Shown piece by piece: positions 1 through 6,952 of a DNA stretch of 9,686 nucleotides (positions within the stretch are counted from its first letter, which is position 1; every line of letters starts with the position of its first letter). A model generated the notes under the pieces. That model had not been told where the DNA came from and did not search any database. It was given only the letters and a program-made list of their open reading frames with translations. Both the position numbers and the translations under genes were made by a program. This DNA is from Flavobacteriaceae bacterium (lineage in GTDB: Bacteria > Bacteroidota > Bacteroidia > Flavobacteriales > Flavobacteriaceae), in assembly GCA_030625995.1 (NCBI GenBank), contig DAOUPU010000083.1, positions 1-9,686 on the forward strand, read 5' to 3'.

Positions 1-969
1 ATACATCTCAATCAGATCTCTAGGGATCACTGTGTCATCAACCAAAGATTGAAAGGCAATTATAGGAGGAAGTTCATCTTGTTGATTCGTATTGGCTATT
101 ATTTGCACAAGATCCTTATTCTCCAATGTTAATAAATATATTTGACGGCCCGCATTTTTGGTAAACGAATTATACTTAGCTGGATCGTATTCAGGTAAAA
201 TATCCAACCAGCTGTATTTATTAAAATAGTCCATCCAGCTTAACGATCTATGCCAGGCAGCAAAACGTGCCATTTTATCAACCCCAATAGCAGGTGAAAA
301 GAGAAATAGCTTCTCAGGCTTAAGTAATTTGTTGTCGTTCAGCGATTTAAAAGTATAATTTAGCACCAAAGCCCCACCCGTAGAAAAACCACCCATATAA
401 AATGGTACATTGTTGCGCTCATTTGCTATTTTTTGAAGTTGCCTCGCTCCCCATACCGTCGCCTTAACCCACTGTTTCCAAGTAACATTGAGTAAACCCG
501 AAGGTAAAGTGCCGTGACCCGGTAATCGTAAGCCTAGTACATAAAACCCTTCTTCCTTAAATACCCGGCCCAATGCACGCATGTGATAAGGAGAATCTGA
601 CAGACCGTGCAAAAGAAGAATAACCCCTTTGGTATTTTCTCTACCAGGATCATAAACAAATGACGCATTTAAATTATCATCCTTAGAAAGTGGATAGGCA
701 GTACTTCTTGGATTAAATCGATTGTAATTACCTATAGCTGAATCTTTTACTTTGGTAAACATTTTTCGAATATATGCATGCTCATCTTTCAAATAGGAAT
801 CAATATTATCGTATTTATTGGCAATCAATAATTCTTTATCGGTCCTGATAGTGTGCCAAGGGTACAATTTGGGCATTGATTGAGAATCCCAGGCCCTTAC
901 TATAATAATAAAGATGATAACCAGTACTAAATAAATAACAAGCTGGAAAAGTTTTTTAAGAAATATCAT
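1..969 (-). CDS. Membrane-anchored alpha/beta hydrolase, C-terminus cut by window edge
   Basis: The minus-strand frame is open from an ATG at 969 to the left edge, giving 323 codons with no stop, so the C-terminus lies outside the window. Residues 5-25 are a hydrophobic stretch after a short basic N-terminus, best read as a signal anchor. The hydrolase domain starts near residue 114: strand plus oxyanion motif LLLHGLSDS (118-126), LPGHGT (149-154), nucleophile elbow GFSTG (194-198, Ser196), and an acid candidate in SLVDDTVIP (Asp311 or Asp312). The catalytic His should follow beyond the edge. This order fits the Hydrolase_4/serine aminopeptidase S33-like group of esterases and lipases; the substrate cannot be named. 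The start is chosen because it gives a complete anchor and lies 33 bases downstream of a good TTG/TAnnTTTG promoter. It appears to be transcribed apart from the GH20-like gene, since a terminator-like hairpin lies between them. Confidence 0.88.
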   Translation of the reverse strand, partial: MIFLKKLFQLVIYLVLVIIFIIIVRAWDSQSMPKLYPWHTIRTDKELLIANKYDNIDSYLKDEHAYIRKMFTKVKDSAIGNYNRFNPRSTAYPLSKDDNLNASFVYDPGRENTKGVILLLHGLSDSPYHMRALGRVFKEEGFYVLGLRLPGHGTLPSGLLNVTWKQWVKATVWGARQLQKIANERNNVPFYMGGFSTGGALVLNYTFKSLNDNKLLKPEKLFLFSPAIGVDKMARFAAWHRSLSWMDYFNKYSWLDILPEYDPAKYNSFTKNAGRQIYLLTLENKDLVQIIANTNQQDELPPIIAFQSLVDDTVIPRDLIEMY

Positions 970-1001
970 AGAGGTTTGCTTAATTAATAATAATTCCATT
1001 T

Positions 1002-1029
1002 CAAAACTACAAAAATTATCGCCTTGCAA
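1002..1029 (-). promoter_or_regulatory. Candidate Bacteroidota promoter for the alpha/beta hydrolase at 1-969
   Basis: Read on the minus strand there is TTG (plus-strand 1027-1029), a 17-base spacer, and TAGTTTTG (1002-1009), a full match to the TAnnTTTG -7 element of Bacteroidota. The spacing agrees with the 17-23 bases described for Flavobacterium promoters. The start codon follows about 33 bases downstream of the box. Such boxes occur by chance in AT-rich DNA, so this is a prediction only. Confidence 0.5.
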
Positions 1030-1083
1030 ATTGCGCGATAACATATCATAATATGAGCATTCTTATAATAATTTATAAGTCCA

Positions 1084-1228
1084 AATGAAATTTTTATAAA
1101 AGTTTAAAATTCATTTGTTGGTGAAAAACACCAACAAAGGCTGTAATGAAATATTTAGCAAGGCCAAAAGTCCATTTGTTGTTAAAAAACCTCCCTTAGG
1201 CAGGCAGACACTAACAAAGGCTGAATGA
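1084..1228. repeat. Diverged tandem repeat, two copies, the second with an extra segment
   Basis: Copy A (1084-1143, 60 bases) and copy B (1145-1223, 79 bases) share the same ordered blocks: AATGAAAT, then exactly 20 bases, then CATTTGTTG, an A-rich centre, and AACAAAGGCTG at the end. AATGA at 1224-1228 looks like the start of a third unit. Copy A carries a perfect 10-bp inverted repeat, TTTGTTGGTG (1114-1123) with CACCAACAAA (1129-1138), around a five-A loop. Copy B has weaker pairing of its outer arms and about 19 extra bases containing a GGCAGGCAG motif. No coding frame explains the repeat. The hairpin in copy A could act as a second terminator or RNA-stabilising stem at the 3' end of the GH20-like transcript. 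Confidence 0.75.
1184..1204 (-). terminator. Likely intrinsic terminator downstream of the GH20-like gene
   Basis: On the minus strand, CCTGCC pairs with GGGAGG around a TAA loop (plus-strand 1190-1204, one mismatch in six pairs) and is followed directly by six T (1184-1189). It begins about 32 bases after the stop codon at 1237, where a terminator for that gene would be expected. The stem is short, so efficiency is uncertain. It lies inside the extra segment of repeat copy B. Confidence 0.5.
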
Positions 1229-1236
1229 TCTCAATC

Positions 1237-2337
1237 CTACAATTTATTTGCTTCTTCAAGTTCTTTAACAGCTCCAGCCATCGCTTTAAAAGTTTCTACT
1301 TCGCTTCCTCTTTCATCATTATCAAGCTCAGGCTTGTTATACTTATCCATAAAACCTTCTGCAGAAGACCAGGATGTTTGCATAACACCTAAAATATTAT
1401 CTTTCATCTCCGGAGTAGAATTCCTTCTAAAATCGTACATCATTTTTACTTGTTCAGCTGCTACATCCGCTTTTCTCCATGGACAGGCAATAACATCAAA
1501 GCCTTTCAATGCAAAATAAGCAGGTGTAGGAACTGCTTTTACGTAGTGCCAATCGCAAATAACAACTGATTTCGGGATCATATCAATTGCCTTCGCGGTA
1601 TTGTTCATACTTGCTTCCCACATACCAATACCGGAAGTTGAAGCATCGATCAACCTATCACCCCAGATCCATAATCTAGCCCCATTTACCTCTAAATGGC
1701 GACTTATTTTACTCACTTCTCCTGCAAATAATACACCGGGATCCATCCCCTGACAGCGAGGGCATTTGGAATCGGCCAGATAAAATACCTCGTCCATACC
1801 AGCGTGAAATGCTTTTGCCTCAAATACCTCTACAATTTCATCCACCAGATCGAATACAACGTCGTGTACTTCCGGATGTAGCGGACAATAACTCTTACAA
1901 TACAGTCCATCTTCATTAGGCCATTCATACTCCTCAGGCATTTCTACATGTGGAGTTTCATCAAATTCCGGGTAGACTTCTAATAATTTAGTAAGTTTAG
2001 CAGCCCAGCTTTGGTGACCCAAAAGATTAACTTGAGGAATAACATCAATATTGTTCTTTTTGCATACTTCCACTATTTTTTTTACATCCTCTTTGCTAAG
2101 TGGATTCTCACCTTGTAATTCCGGCCTTGATTGATAGGCATAATTATAATCTACCCTAAGTATTAGCGTATTAACTCCATTTGGAGCAAGTTCTTTTTCA
2201 ATGAACTTTACAAATTCATCTACCTTCTCCTTTTTAGGAGCTCCTATGCAAAATCCTATTACAGGAAATACAGATTGACCCAATGTAGAAAGGGTATAAA
2301 AAAATGTCAAAAAGAATAAATAAGTAAGTTTTTTCAT
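1237..2337 (-). CDS. Secreted GH20-like beta-N-acetylhexosaminidase, single domain
   Basis: A 366-residue protein if the start at 2337 is used. I prefer it to the ATG at 2370 because it puts a typical signal peptide (basic MKK, hydrophobic 4-19, cleavage near LGQ-S at 21-22) at the N-terminus; the upstream ATG adds 11 poorly fitting residues. The key motif is HAGMDE (178-183), matching the HxGxDE signature of GH20, where the Asp positions the substrate acetamido group and the Glu is the acid/base (here Asp182, Glu183). Further TIM-barrel landmarks are LILRVDYNY (58-66), IPQVNLLGHQ (100-109), WIWGD (223-227) and ICDWHY (260-265). It lacks the separate N-terminal domain of classical GH20 enzymes. 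Cysteines occur as pairs C147/C151 and C192/C195. It lies 84 bases downstream of the NagX-like gene, with which it is probably co-transcribed, and probably removes terminal beta-GlcNAc or GalNAc in the periplasm. The exact substrate is inference. Confidence 0.82.
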   Translation of the reverse strand: MKKLTYLFFLTFFYTLSTLGQSVFPVIGFCIGAPKKEKVDEFVKFIEKELAPNGVNTLILRVDYNYAYQSRPELQGENPLSKEDVKKIVEVCKKNNIDVIPQVNLLGHQSWAAKLTKLLEVYPEFDETPHVEMPEEYEWPNEDGLYCKSYCPLHPEVHDVVFDLVDEIVEVFEAKAFHAGMDEVFYLADSKCPRCQGMDPGVLFAGEVSKISRHLEVNGARLWIWGDRLIDASTSGIGMWEASMNNTAKAIDMIPKSVVICDWHYVKAVPTPAYFALKGFDVIACPWRKADVAAEQVKMMYDFRRNSTPEMKDNILGVMQTSWSSAEGFMDKYNKPELDNDERGSEVETFKAMAGAVKELEEANKL

Positions 2338-2421
2338 ACATGCAAAATTTATATAAGTATTGATTTTCACTAAGGTACAAACAAAAATCTATATAAATAA
2401 CTCCACGTAATTTTATTAAAT

Positions 2422-3594
2422 CTAAAGCTTTAATTTATATCCCTTTCTCTCCAACCAACCGGTAAAAATAACAACCAATAAAGCAAAACCTAAAGAAATC
2501 AACAGGCCTATAACGGCTGTATTTAGCACATCAGGAAGTCTTAGACCGGTGAGACTGTGTATGGGGTAGATAAAATAAGGAATCATATAACAGGTTAGTG
2601 TAGCTGTACCTGCCGGAGCAATTATTTTTGCCCAATTAGTTATTTTCTTTTCGTCGGCAATATAGTACAAGATTACGAAAAGCAAAAAACCTATCCCGGT
2701 ACAGATAGATAACCAGGATGGTGTGGCTTGAATTTTAGAGATTCCCCAGATCGGTCTGGTTGCTAATCCGAAAGCTATATTTGCTATTCCTAAAATGATC
2801 AAGCTAAGATAGGCCCATTTCATATTATTATCCGATAGCTTTTTAAATACAATGGTAGCCACAATACCGGCTGCCGTAAATGCAGGTATCGTTCCTGTAA
2901 GAATGGTAGAAAAATAACTAAGAAAACCGTTTAAATTCAATGATAGTTCACTGTGACTTAACACGGATAAAGAGTTTAGAACTAACCATAAAAAGATCAT
3001 TATGACTAAATTTCCATTGGAATATAAGTAAACCAAAGCATTGACAAGGTATGCCCAACCTATGAGACCTAGAATTCCCCACCACTGTGTGGTCATCCAA
3101 TATTCTCCTGTAGCTCCCCCTTTGTAAATAAATGCTAAAAAAACAAGTATACCGATCCCTCCTATTTGAAGATATCCATGCCATTTTTTTGGCACCGGGC
3201 TCCGCTTCCAATTTGTCCAAATTAGCACCACAGCCAAAGCCATCAAAATGCCCCAATAGTTCTTACCAATAATAATGCTCTCACTATGTGCCGTTTCATA
3301 GTTCACCATAAAAACACCTATCAGTAATAAGGATAAAGATCTTATTAGAATATGTTTTGCTATAAAAGATCTGCTATCGTTTTTATCAAGCCGATTCTGA
3401 ATAGCTAAGGGAATACTAAGCCCAACAATAAACAAGAATAGCGGAAAAATAATGTCTGAAAAACCCATATAATCTTCACTAGTGGCTGCATGCCCCATCC
3501 ATTTTGGAACATCTGTCAATGTCCAAAAGTCATTAACCCAGATCATCATTACCATAGTTAGCGCTCTCAGAATATCGATTGAAGCAAGTCTCAT
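2422..3594 (-). CDS. nagX: DUF5009/NagX-like membrane protein related to HGSNAT acyltransferases
   Basis: A 390-residue protein with 10-12 hydrophobic segments (roughly 46-67, 84-99, 112-127, 142-157, 170-190, 194-212, 226-249, 260-276, 293-312, 322-342, 357-378), so an inner-membrane protein. The N-terminus SIDILRAL (5-12), followed by GHAA (34-37) and FSDIIFPLFLFIVG (45-58), is the hallmark of the COG4299/DUF5009 family. That family is related to human heparan-alpha-glucosaminide N-acetyltransferase and was named NagX in GlcNAc-use regulons, where it was predicted to be a transporter. His35 aligns by eye with the region holding the acetyl-carrying His of HGSNAT. A second conserved stretch, ATPSWLS, is at 290-296. 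Family membership is clear; whether it transports GlcNAc or acylates a sugar across the membrane is unsettled. It lies directly upstream of the GH20-like gene on the same strand, supporting an amino-sugar role. The symbol is given on family grounds. Confidence 0.83.
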   Translation of the reverse strand: MRLASIDILRALTMVMMIWVNDFWTLTDVPKWMGHAATSEDYMGFSDIIFPLFLFIVGLSIPLAIQNRLDKNDSRSFIAKHILIRSLSLLLIGVFMVNYETAHSESIIIGKNYWGILMALAVVLIWTNWKRSPVPKKWHGYLQIGGIGILVFLAFIYKGGATGEYWMTTQWWGILGLIGWAYLVNALVYLYSNGNLVIMIFLWLVLNSLSVLSHSELSLNLNGFLSYFSTILTGTIPAFTAAGIVATIVFKKLSDNNMKWAYLSLIILGIANIAFGLATRPIWGISKIQATPSWLSICTGIGFLLFVILYYIADEKKITNWAKIIAPAGTATLTCYMIPYFIYPIHSLTGLRLPDVLNTAVIGLLISLGFALLVVIFTGWLERKGYKLKL

Positions 3595-3791
3595 ATAAGA
3601 TAAATAGTATTAAACCAAGAAAATTGAAATCAATATTACAACTAATATTTTACTTAATAAAAAAATGAAAGGCTTTGTTACTCATTGACGCTTTGAAAAT
3701 TCATTTCTTTTTTTTTCGAAATGCTTGTTTGGCATTGGCAGACATATGCAATGATGTTAGTCTTGCTGATAAAAATCTTGTCATTTATGCT

Positions 3792-5111
3792 TCAAGAACT
3801 TTTTCTTTGATATTTTCTTATAATCAATTGATTAGCTTTTTCATAGGTAAAATATTTCATCATCCAGTTCAGACTGACTTTAAATTTGTTTTTGAATCCT
3901 GTAATCGAAAATAGATGAATAGCTGACCATAAAAGCCAGCCCAATCGTCCGTTTAAAAAAGTTATTTTCAGATCTGCCACGGCGTCTTTCTTCCCAATAG
4001 TTGCCATTGAACCGCTATCTTTATACTCAAAAGGTATTTTAAAACTTCCGGTGTTTATTTTTGAAAGTAAATTTTGTGCCAGGATTTTACCTTGTTGAAT
4101 AGCTACCTGTGCCACCATTGGATGTCCTTTTGGATTTGCCTCACTGATCATAGCAGCTATATCTCCAATTGCAAAAACGTTCTCTGATCCAATAACTTGA
4201 TTGTATTTATTTACCGATAATCTGTTTCCAAAAACTATGCTATTTTCATCAATTCCGTTTATTGTATTTCCTTTGACGCCGGCGGTCCAGATCAAAGTAT
4301 TTGCATGTATTGTTTTTTTGCCATTTTTAGTAATGACTGTAACGCTATATCCATCATAATCTTTCACCGTACTATTGAGCAATACCTCAACATTTAATCT
4401 TTTCAATACTTTTAAGGCATGCTTGGATGCTTTTTTAGACATTGTTGGCAATACTCGATCCCCGGATTGAATCAAACAGATCTGCATGGCATTATACTCT
4501 ATTTCCGGATAATCATTACCCAATAAATATTTTTTAAACTCTGCCAAAGCTCCTGCCATTTCCACACCGGCTGGTCCACCTCCTACAATAACAAATTTTG
4601 TCAGCGGATCTTTTTCATTTAGATTGCATCCTTCAACTGCTTGTTCTAAATTTTGCAACATCCAGCTTCTAATATTAATGGCATCATTAATACTTTTTAA
4701 TCCTATACTATTTTTTTCAATATTTTTCGAACCATAAAAATTTGTTGAACTACCCGTTGCCATCACCAAATAATCATAATTCACGCGTCCAATATTAGTT
4801 TGTACACAATTATTTACCGTATCGATGAATTCTACTTTTGCCATCCTATAAATCATATTAATGCAGCTTTTGAATAATTTTCTTATTGGAGACACTACAG
4901 AATCAGGCTCTAATCCACTAATAGCAACTTGATATAAAAGGGGTTGAAATTGATGATAATTGTTTTGATCAATTAATATAATCTGAACAGGCTTGTCTTT
5001 TAGTTTTTTTATAAAATTAACCCCTGCAAAACCAGCGCCTATCACAACAACCCTTGGATAATCGTTCTCAGGAACGCAAAAGTATTTGTTGTTTTTATCA
5101 TTGATATTCAT
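3792..5111 (-). CDS. ndh: Type II NADH:quinone oxidoreductase (NDH-2)
   Basis: A 439-residue flavoprotein, the usual NDH-2 length. It transfers electrons from NAD(P)H to membrane quinone without pumping protons. FAD-binding Rossmann motif GAGFAG is at 25-30, with Asp48 ending the second strand. NYHQFQPLLYQVA (51-63) is typical of NDH-2, and ATGS follows at 118-121. The second Rossmann motif GGGPAGVEMAG is at 177-187, the FAD-contacting AIGD at 314-317, and the quinone-site motif AQVAIQQG at 334-341. The C-terminus (about 386-432) has the hydrophobic and amphipathic helices used for peripheral attachment to the inner membrane. The end of the second strand in the NAD domain reads LIQSGDR, with Gln215 where most NDH-2 enzymes have Glu. 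The start at 5111 leaves 19 residues before the first strand. The gene has 193-197 bases on either side, so it looks like a single-gene unit, sharing an upstream block with the SGNH gene. Confidence 0.93.
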   Translation of the reverse strand: MNINDKNNKYFCVPENDYPRVVVIGAGFAGVNFIKKLKDKPVQIILIDQNNYHQFQPLLYQVAISGLEPDSVVSPIRKLFKSCINMIYRMAKVEFIDTVNNCVQTNIGRVNYDYLVMATGSSTNFYGSKNIEKNSIGLKSINDAINIRSWMLQNLEQAVEGCNLNEKDPLTKFVIVGGGPAGVEMAGALAEFKKYLLGNDYPEIEYNAMQICLIQSGDRVLPTMSKKASKHALKVLKRLNVEVLLNSTVKDYDGYSVTVITKNGKKTIHANTLIWTAGVKGNTINGIDENSIVFGNRLSVNKYNQVIGSENVFAIGDIAAMISEANPKGHPMVAQVAIQQGKILAQNLLSKINTGSFKIPFEYKDSGSMATIGKKDAVADLKITFLNGRLGWLLWSAIHLFSITGFKNKFKVSLNWMMKYFTYEKANQLIIRKYQRKSS

Positions 5112-5152
5112 AAAAAATGGTTTGATGATTATTATTGATTGTACTTCCTGTA

Positions 5153-5181
5153 TAGCCGAAAACTATTTTAATTACTTACAA
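5153..5181 (-). promoter_or_regulatory. Upstream block of ndh shared with the SGNH gene
   Basis: Plus-strand 5166-5181 reads TTTTAATTACTTACAA and is identical to 6711-6726. The adjoining 13 bases on the ndh-proximal side, starting with TAG, match at 8 of 13 positions with the same spacing, so 24 of 29 bases agree. The block lies 42-70 bases upstream of the ndh start, where a promoter or operator is expected. A 7-of-8 match to the -7 box (minus-strand TAGTTTTC, 5158-5165) falls inside it, but no TTG is well placed for it. Confidence 0.5.
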
Positions 5182-5304
5182 TTTATATGGAGATACTGTC
5201 CTGTTTAATGAAATTGAAATAAATGACGATCATATCATTAATATTGGTCCAAAAACTTCTCATTTTCTCTATTTATGTGATGTGTCTATCTATACTCCTG
5301 AAGA

Positions 5305-6663
5305 TTAATACTTTCCTTCTAATTTGTCATACTCTATTACGTTCACCACTTTATGATGCGTTTTAAATTCATCAAAAATAAGCGCTTCATATGCATTTGA
5401 TATTTCCTGAAAAACCTTTGATTTAGGGTGGAGCTCATCAAACCAATATTCCCCCTTTTTTTTATGGTCTTTCATTTCAAGGTAATGTGTAAAACCCCTG
5501 GCATCAATATGATAAATATTATCGAATTCCTTTCCAAGCTCTATGATCATCTCATTAAAATCAAATATCATTGCCATAATTATGTCTTGTTGGGTTTGTT
5601 CGTCGGTAATGCCTTTCATCATCAAGGGTTCCTTTATCCATTTGCCGTTTTTTACAAACATGCTTTTTCCAAATCTTTCTTTAAAGCTTGGAATGGCATA
5701 ATCATAACCCTGAGTAATGATCATTAAAGAATTAAATCTTTCTTCATCTATTTTCTTAAGGGATTCGATAAGCATTTTATACTCTAATTTCAACGAAACC
5801 AACCAACGATAAAAAGCTTTATTAAGATACCTTCTTCCGTTTACAATTTGCTCTAATGTGAGGCTGTCCATCCGGCTATTCAATTCCGGCATCACATCTT
5901 CGTAATCATGATATTCAATTGGACAGTACGTTGCATTACACATGGGTACAGGTTTTGAATTATAGCGTAAAATAACATAGTTTCTATAATTATTTAAAAA
6001 TTCGTCATTGATATCAATTGGCTTATAATTAACAAAACTTGCCAGTCGATTATCACCCAAAATGTCATTACCTCCACCACTTATGATAAATACATCCGGT
6101 TTTAATTTTAGATATTCAAATTGATATTGCTGAGTTGAAATCATGTTTGAAACCCAGTCGCCCCCAGAGGCCATGCTATAAATTGCCAGGTTTTCATTAT
6201 CTATAAGATTATCTGTTATATCCTTGAGAAAAAAGGGATATTCAAACCAAGAATCACCTTCCATTAGCACCAGCTTATGATCAGGGTATTTATCGTAATT
6301 ACGGAATCCATTTCTAATTTTTTTACTGAACACTTTTTCCTTTTTCTTTTGTGCTCTACTATTCATAGAACCTAAAGTACCTTTTGAGGCATTTGTGTGA
6401 TTTAAAATTTTTGCATCCTGCCCATAAAATATGGAATGGGATACACTATTCAGATCATCAAGATCAATCTGATCCAGATTAGCACAAAGTTCTCTCCAAT
6501 TGCTATCATTAATATTAAAGAAACTTGTGGGGTTCTCCCATAAAGAATCCAAAAGCTGAAAGGCTCTAACTTGTTCAGGTGCAAATTTTTCCTGACTAAT
6601 TGCTTTATTCCCAATTAATAATAAAAGCAATAAAGAAATAATTTTAGTTGAATAGGTTGTCAT
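5305..6663 (-). CDS. Secreted SGNH/GDSL-type hydrolase of unknown substrate
   Basis: A 452-residue protein with a signal peptide: short basic N-terminus, LLLLLLIG core (11-18), likely cleavage near AIS-QE (21-25). Residues 25-130 match nothing I recognise and include a lysine-rich stretch (106-117). The hydrolase blocks then follow in order: block I EGDSWFEYP (135-143, nucleophile Ser138), block II around SGGDW (166-170), block III SGGGNDI (195-201, oxyanion Asn199), and block V DELHP (409-413, Asp409 and His412 as acid and base). All four SGNH residues are present, so it should be active. The segment 210-310 between blocks III and V is longer than in small GDSL esterases and has two cysteines (C242, C247). 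The GDSW variant with FxYP is a recognisable subgroup. An esterase or deacetylase acting on polysaccharide or lipid is possible, but nothing here decides. Gaps of 193 and 511 bases suggest its own transcript. Confidence 0.85.
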   Translation of the reverse strand: MTTYSTKIISLLLLLLIGNKAISQEKFAPEQVRAFQLLDSLWENPTSFFNINDSNWRELCANLDQIDLDDLNSVSHSIFYGQDAKILNHTNASKGTLGSMNSRAQKKKEKVFSKKIRNGFRNYDKYPDHKLVLMEGDSWFEYPFFLKDITDNLIDNENLAIYSMASGGDWVSNMISTQQYQFEYLKLKPDVFIISGGGNDILGDNRLASFVNYKPIDINDEFLNNYRNYVILRYNSKPVPMCNATYCPIEYHDYEDVMPELNSRMDSLTLEQIVNGRRYLNKAFYRWLVSLKLEYKMLIESLKKIDEERFNSLMIITQGYDYAIPSFKERFGKSMFVKNGKWIKEPLMMKGITDEQTQQDIIMAMIFDFNEMIIELGKEFDNIYHIDARGFTHYLEMKDHKKKGEYWFDELHPKSKVFQEISNAYEALIFDEFKTHHKVVNVIEYDKLEGKY

Positions 6664-6697
6664 TATTTAATTCTTGTTTGATTAATAACTACATATT

Positions 6698-6726
6698 TAG
6701 GCGGATACGCTTTTAATTACTTACAA
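6698..6726 (-). promoter_or_regulatory. Upstream block of the SGNH gene shared with ndh
   Basis: This is the second copy of the block described at 5153-5181, lying 35-63 bases upstream of the start at 6663. GTTTGAT also occurs between block and gene in both copies (6676-6682 and 5120-5126), and the regions in between can be loosely aligned. The shorter core AATTACTTA occurs a third time at 6764-6772. Confidence 0.5.
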
Positions 6727-6735
6727 ACAACTTTG

Positions 6736-6765
6736 CGAAATTATTTATAAATATTTTGAGATCAA
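6736..6765 (-). promoter_or_regulatory. Candidate promoter for the SGNH gene
   Basis: On the minus strand, TTG (plus-strand 6763-6765) is followed after 19 bases by TAATTTCG (6736-6743), a 7-of-8 match to TAnnTTTG with ideal spacing. It would give a leader of roughly 65 bases that begins just upstream of the shared block, so the block would lie in the early leader rather than in the promoter. One mismatch in the key TTTG makes this tentative. Confidence 0.35.
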
Positions 6766-6928
6766 TTACTTAGGTAACAAAAGAAAGGATTCAAAATAGT
6801 AAAATTCACACCTTCTAGTAAATTGGTTTTGGCTAGCCATTGTTGGTTGTATCAAATATGTACTGAACTTCTCTGATTGGTATTGATCGATTTTCAGTAA
6901 TTGCTTTCTTTTCTCGCAGATGAAGCAG

Positions 6929-6952
6929 ACCTGCCTTGTCGGCCAGACAGGT
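6929..6952. repeat. GC-rich imperfect palindrome (GCAGGC-type element)
   Basis: The 24-base element begins ACCTGCCT and ends AGACAGGT; when folded, 9 of 12 positions are Watson-Crick pairs and one more is a T-G wobble. It stands out as GC-rich in AT-rich surroundings. Related sequence is present at 7006-7028 (CCTGC...GGCAGACAGG) and at 1190-1208 (CCTCCC...GGCAGGCAG). Similar CCTGCC/GGCAGG palindromes are scattered between genes in many Bacteroidota genomes. It has no T-run, so it is not an evident terminator. Confidence 0.6.

Noticed and set aside
2338..2370. ATG at 2370 as the start of the GH20-like protein
   Set aside because: It would add 11 residues ahead of a complete signal peptide that starts with MKK at 2337.
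2948..3256. 102-codon minus-strand frame inside the NagX-like gene
   Set aside because: Lies wholly within the membrane-protein gene in another frame; composition is that of an out-of-frame reading.
3631..3638. TAATATTG on the minus strand upstream of the NagX-like gene as a -7 box
   Set aside because: One mismatch in the TTTG part and no TTG at the right spacing; too weak in such AT-rich DNA.
3702..3723. CATTTC/GAAATG inverted repeat around a T-tract in the NagX-ndh spacer
   Set aside because: Only six AT-rich pairs, and the T-tract lies in the loop rather than after the stem, so it is not a credible terminator for ndh.
3675..3914. 79-codon plus-strand frame over the 3' end of ndh
   Set aside because: Shadow of the ndh gene and its low-complexity 3' flank; phenylalanine run comes from a T-tract.
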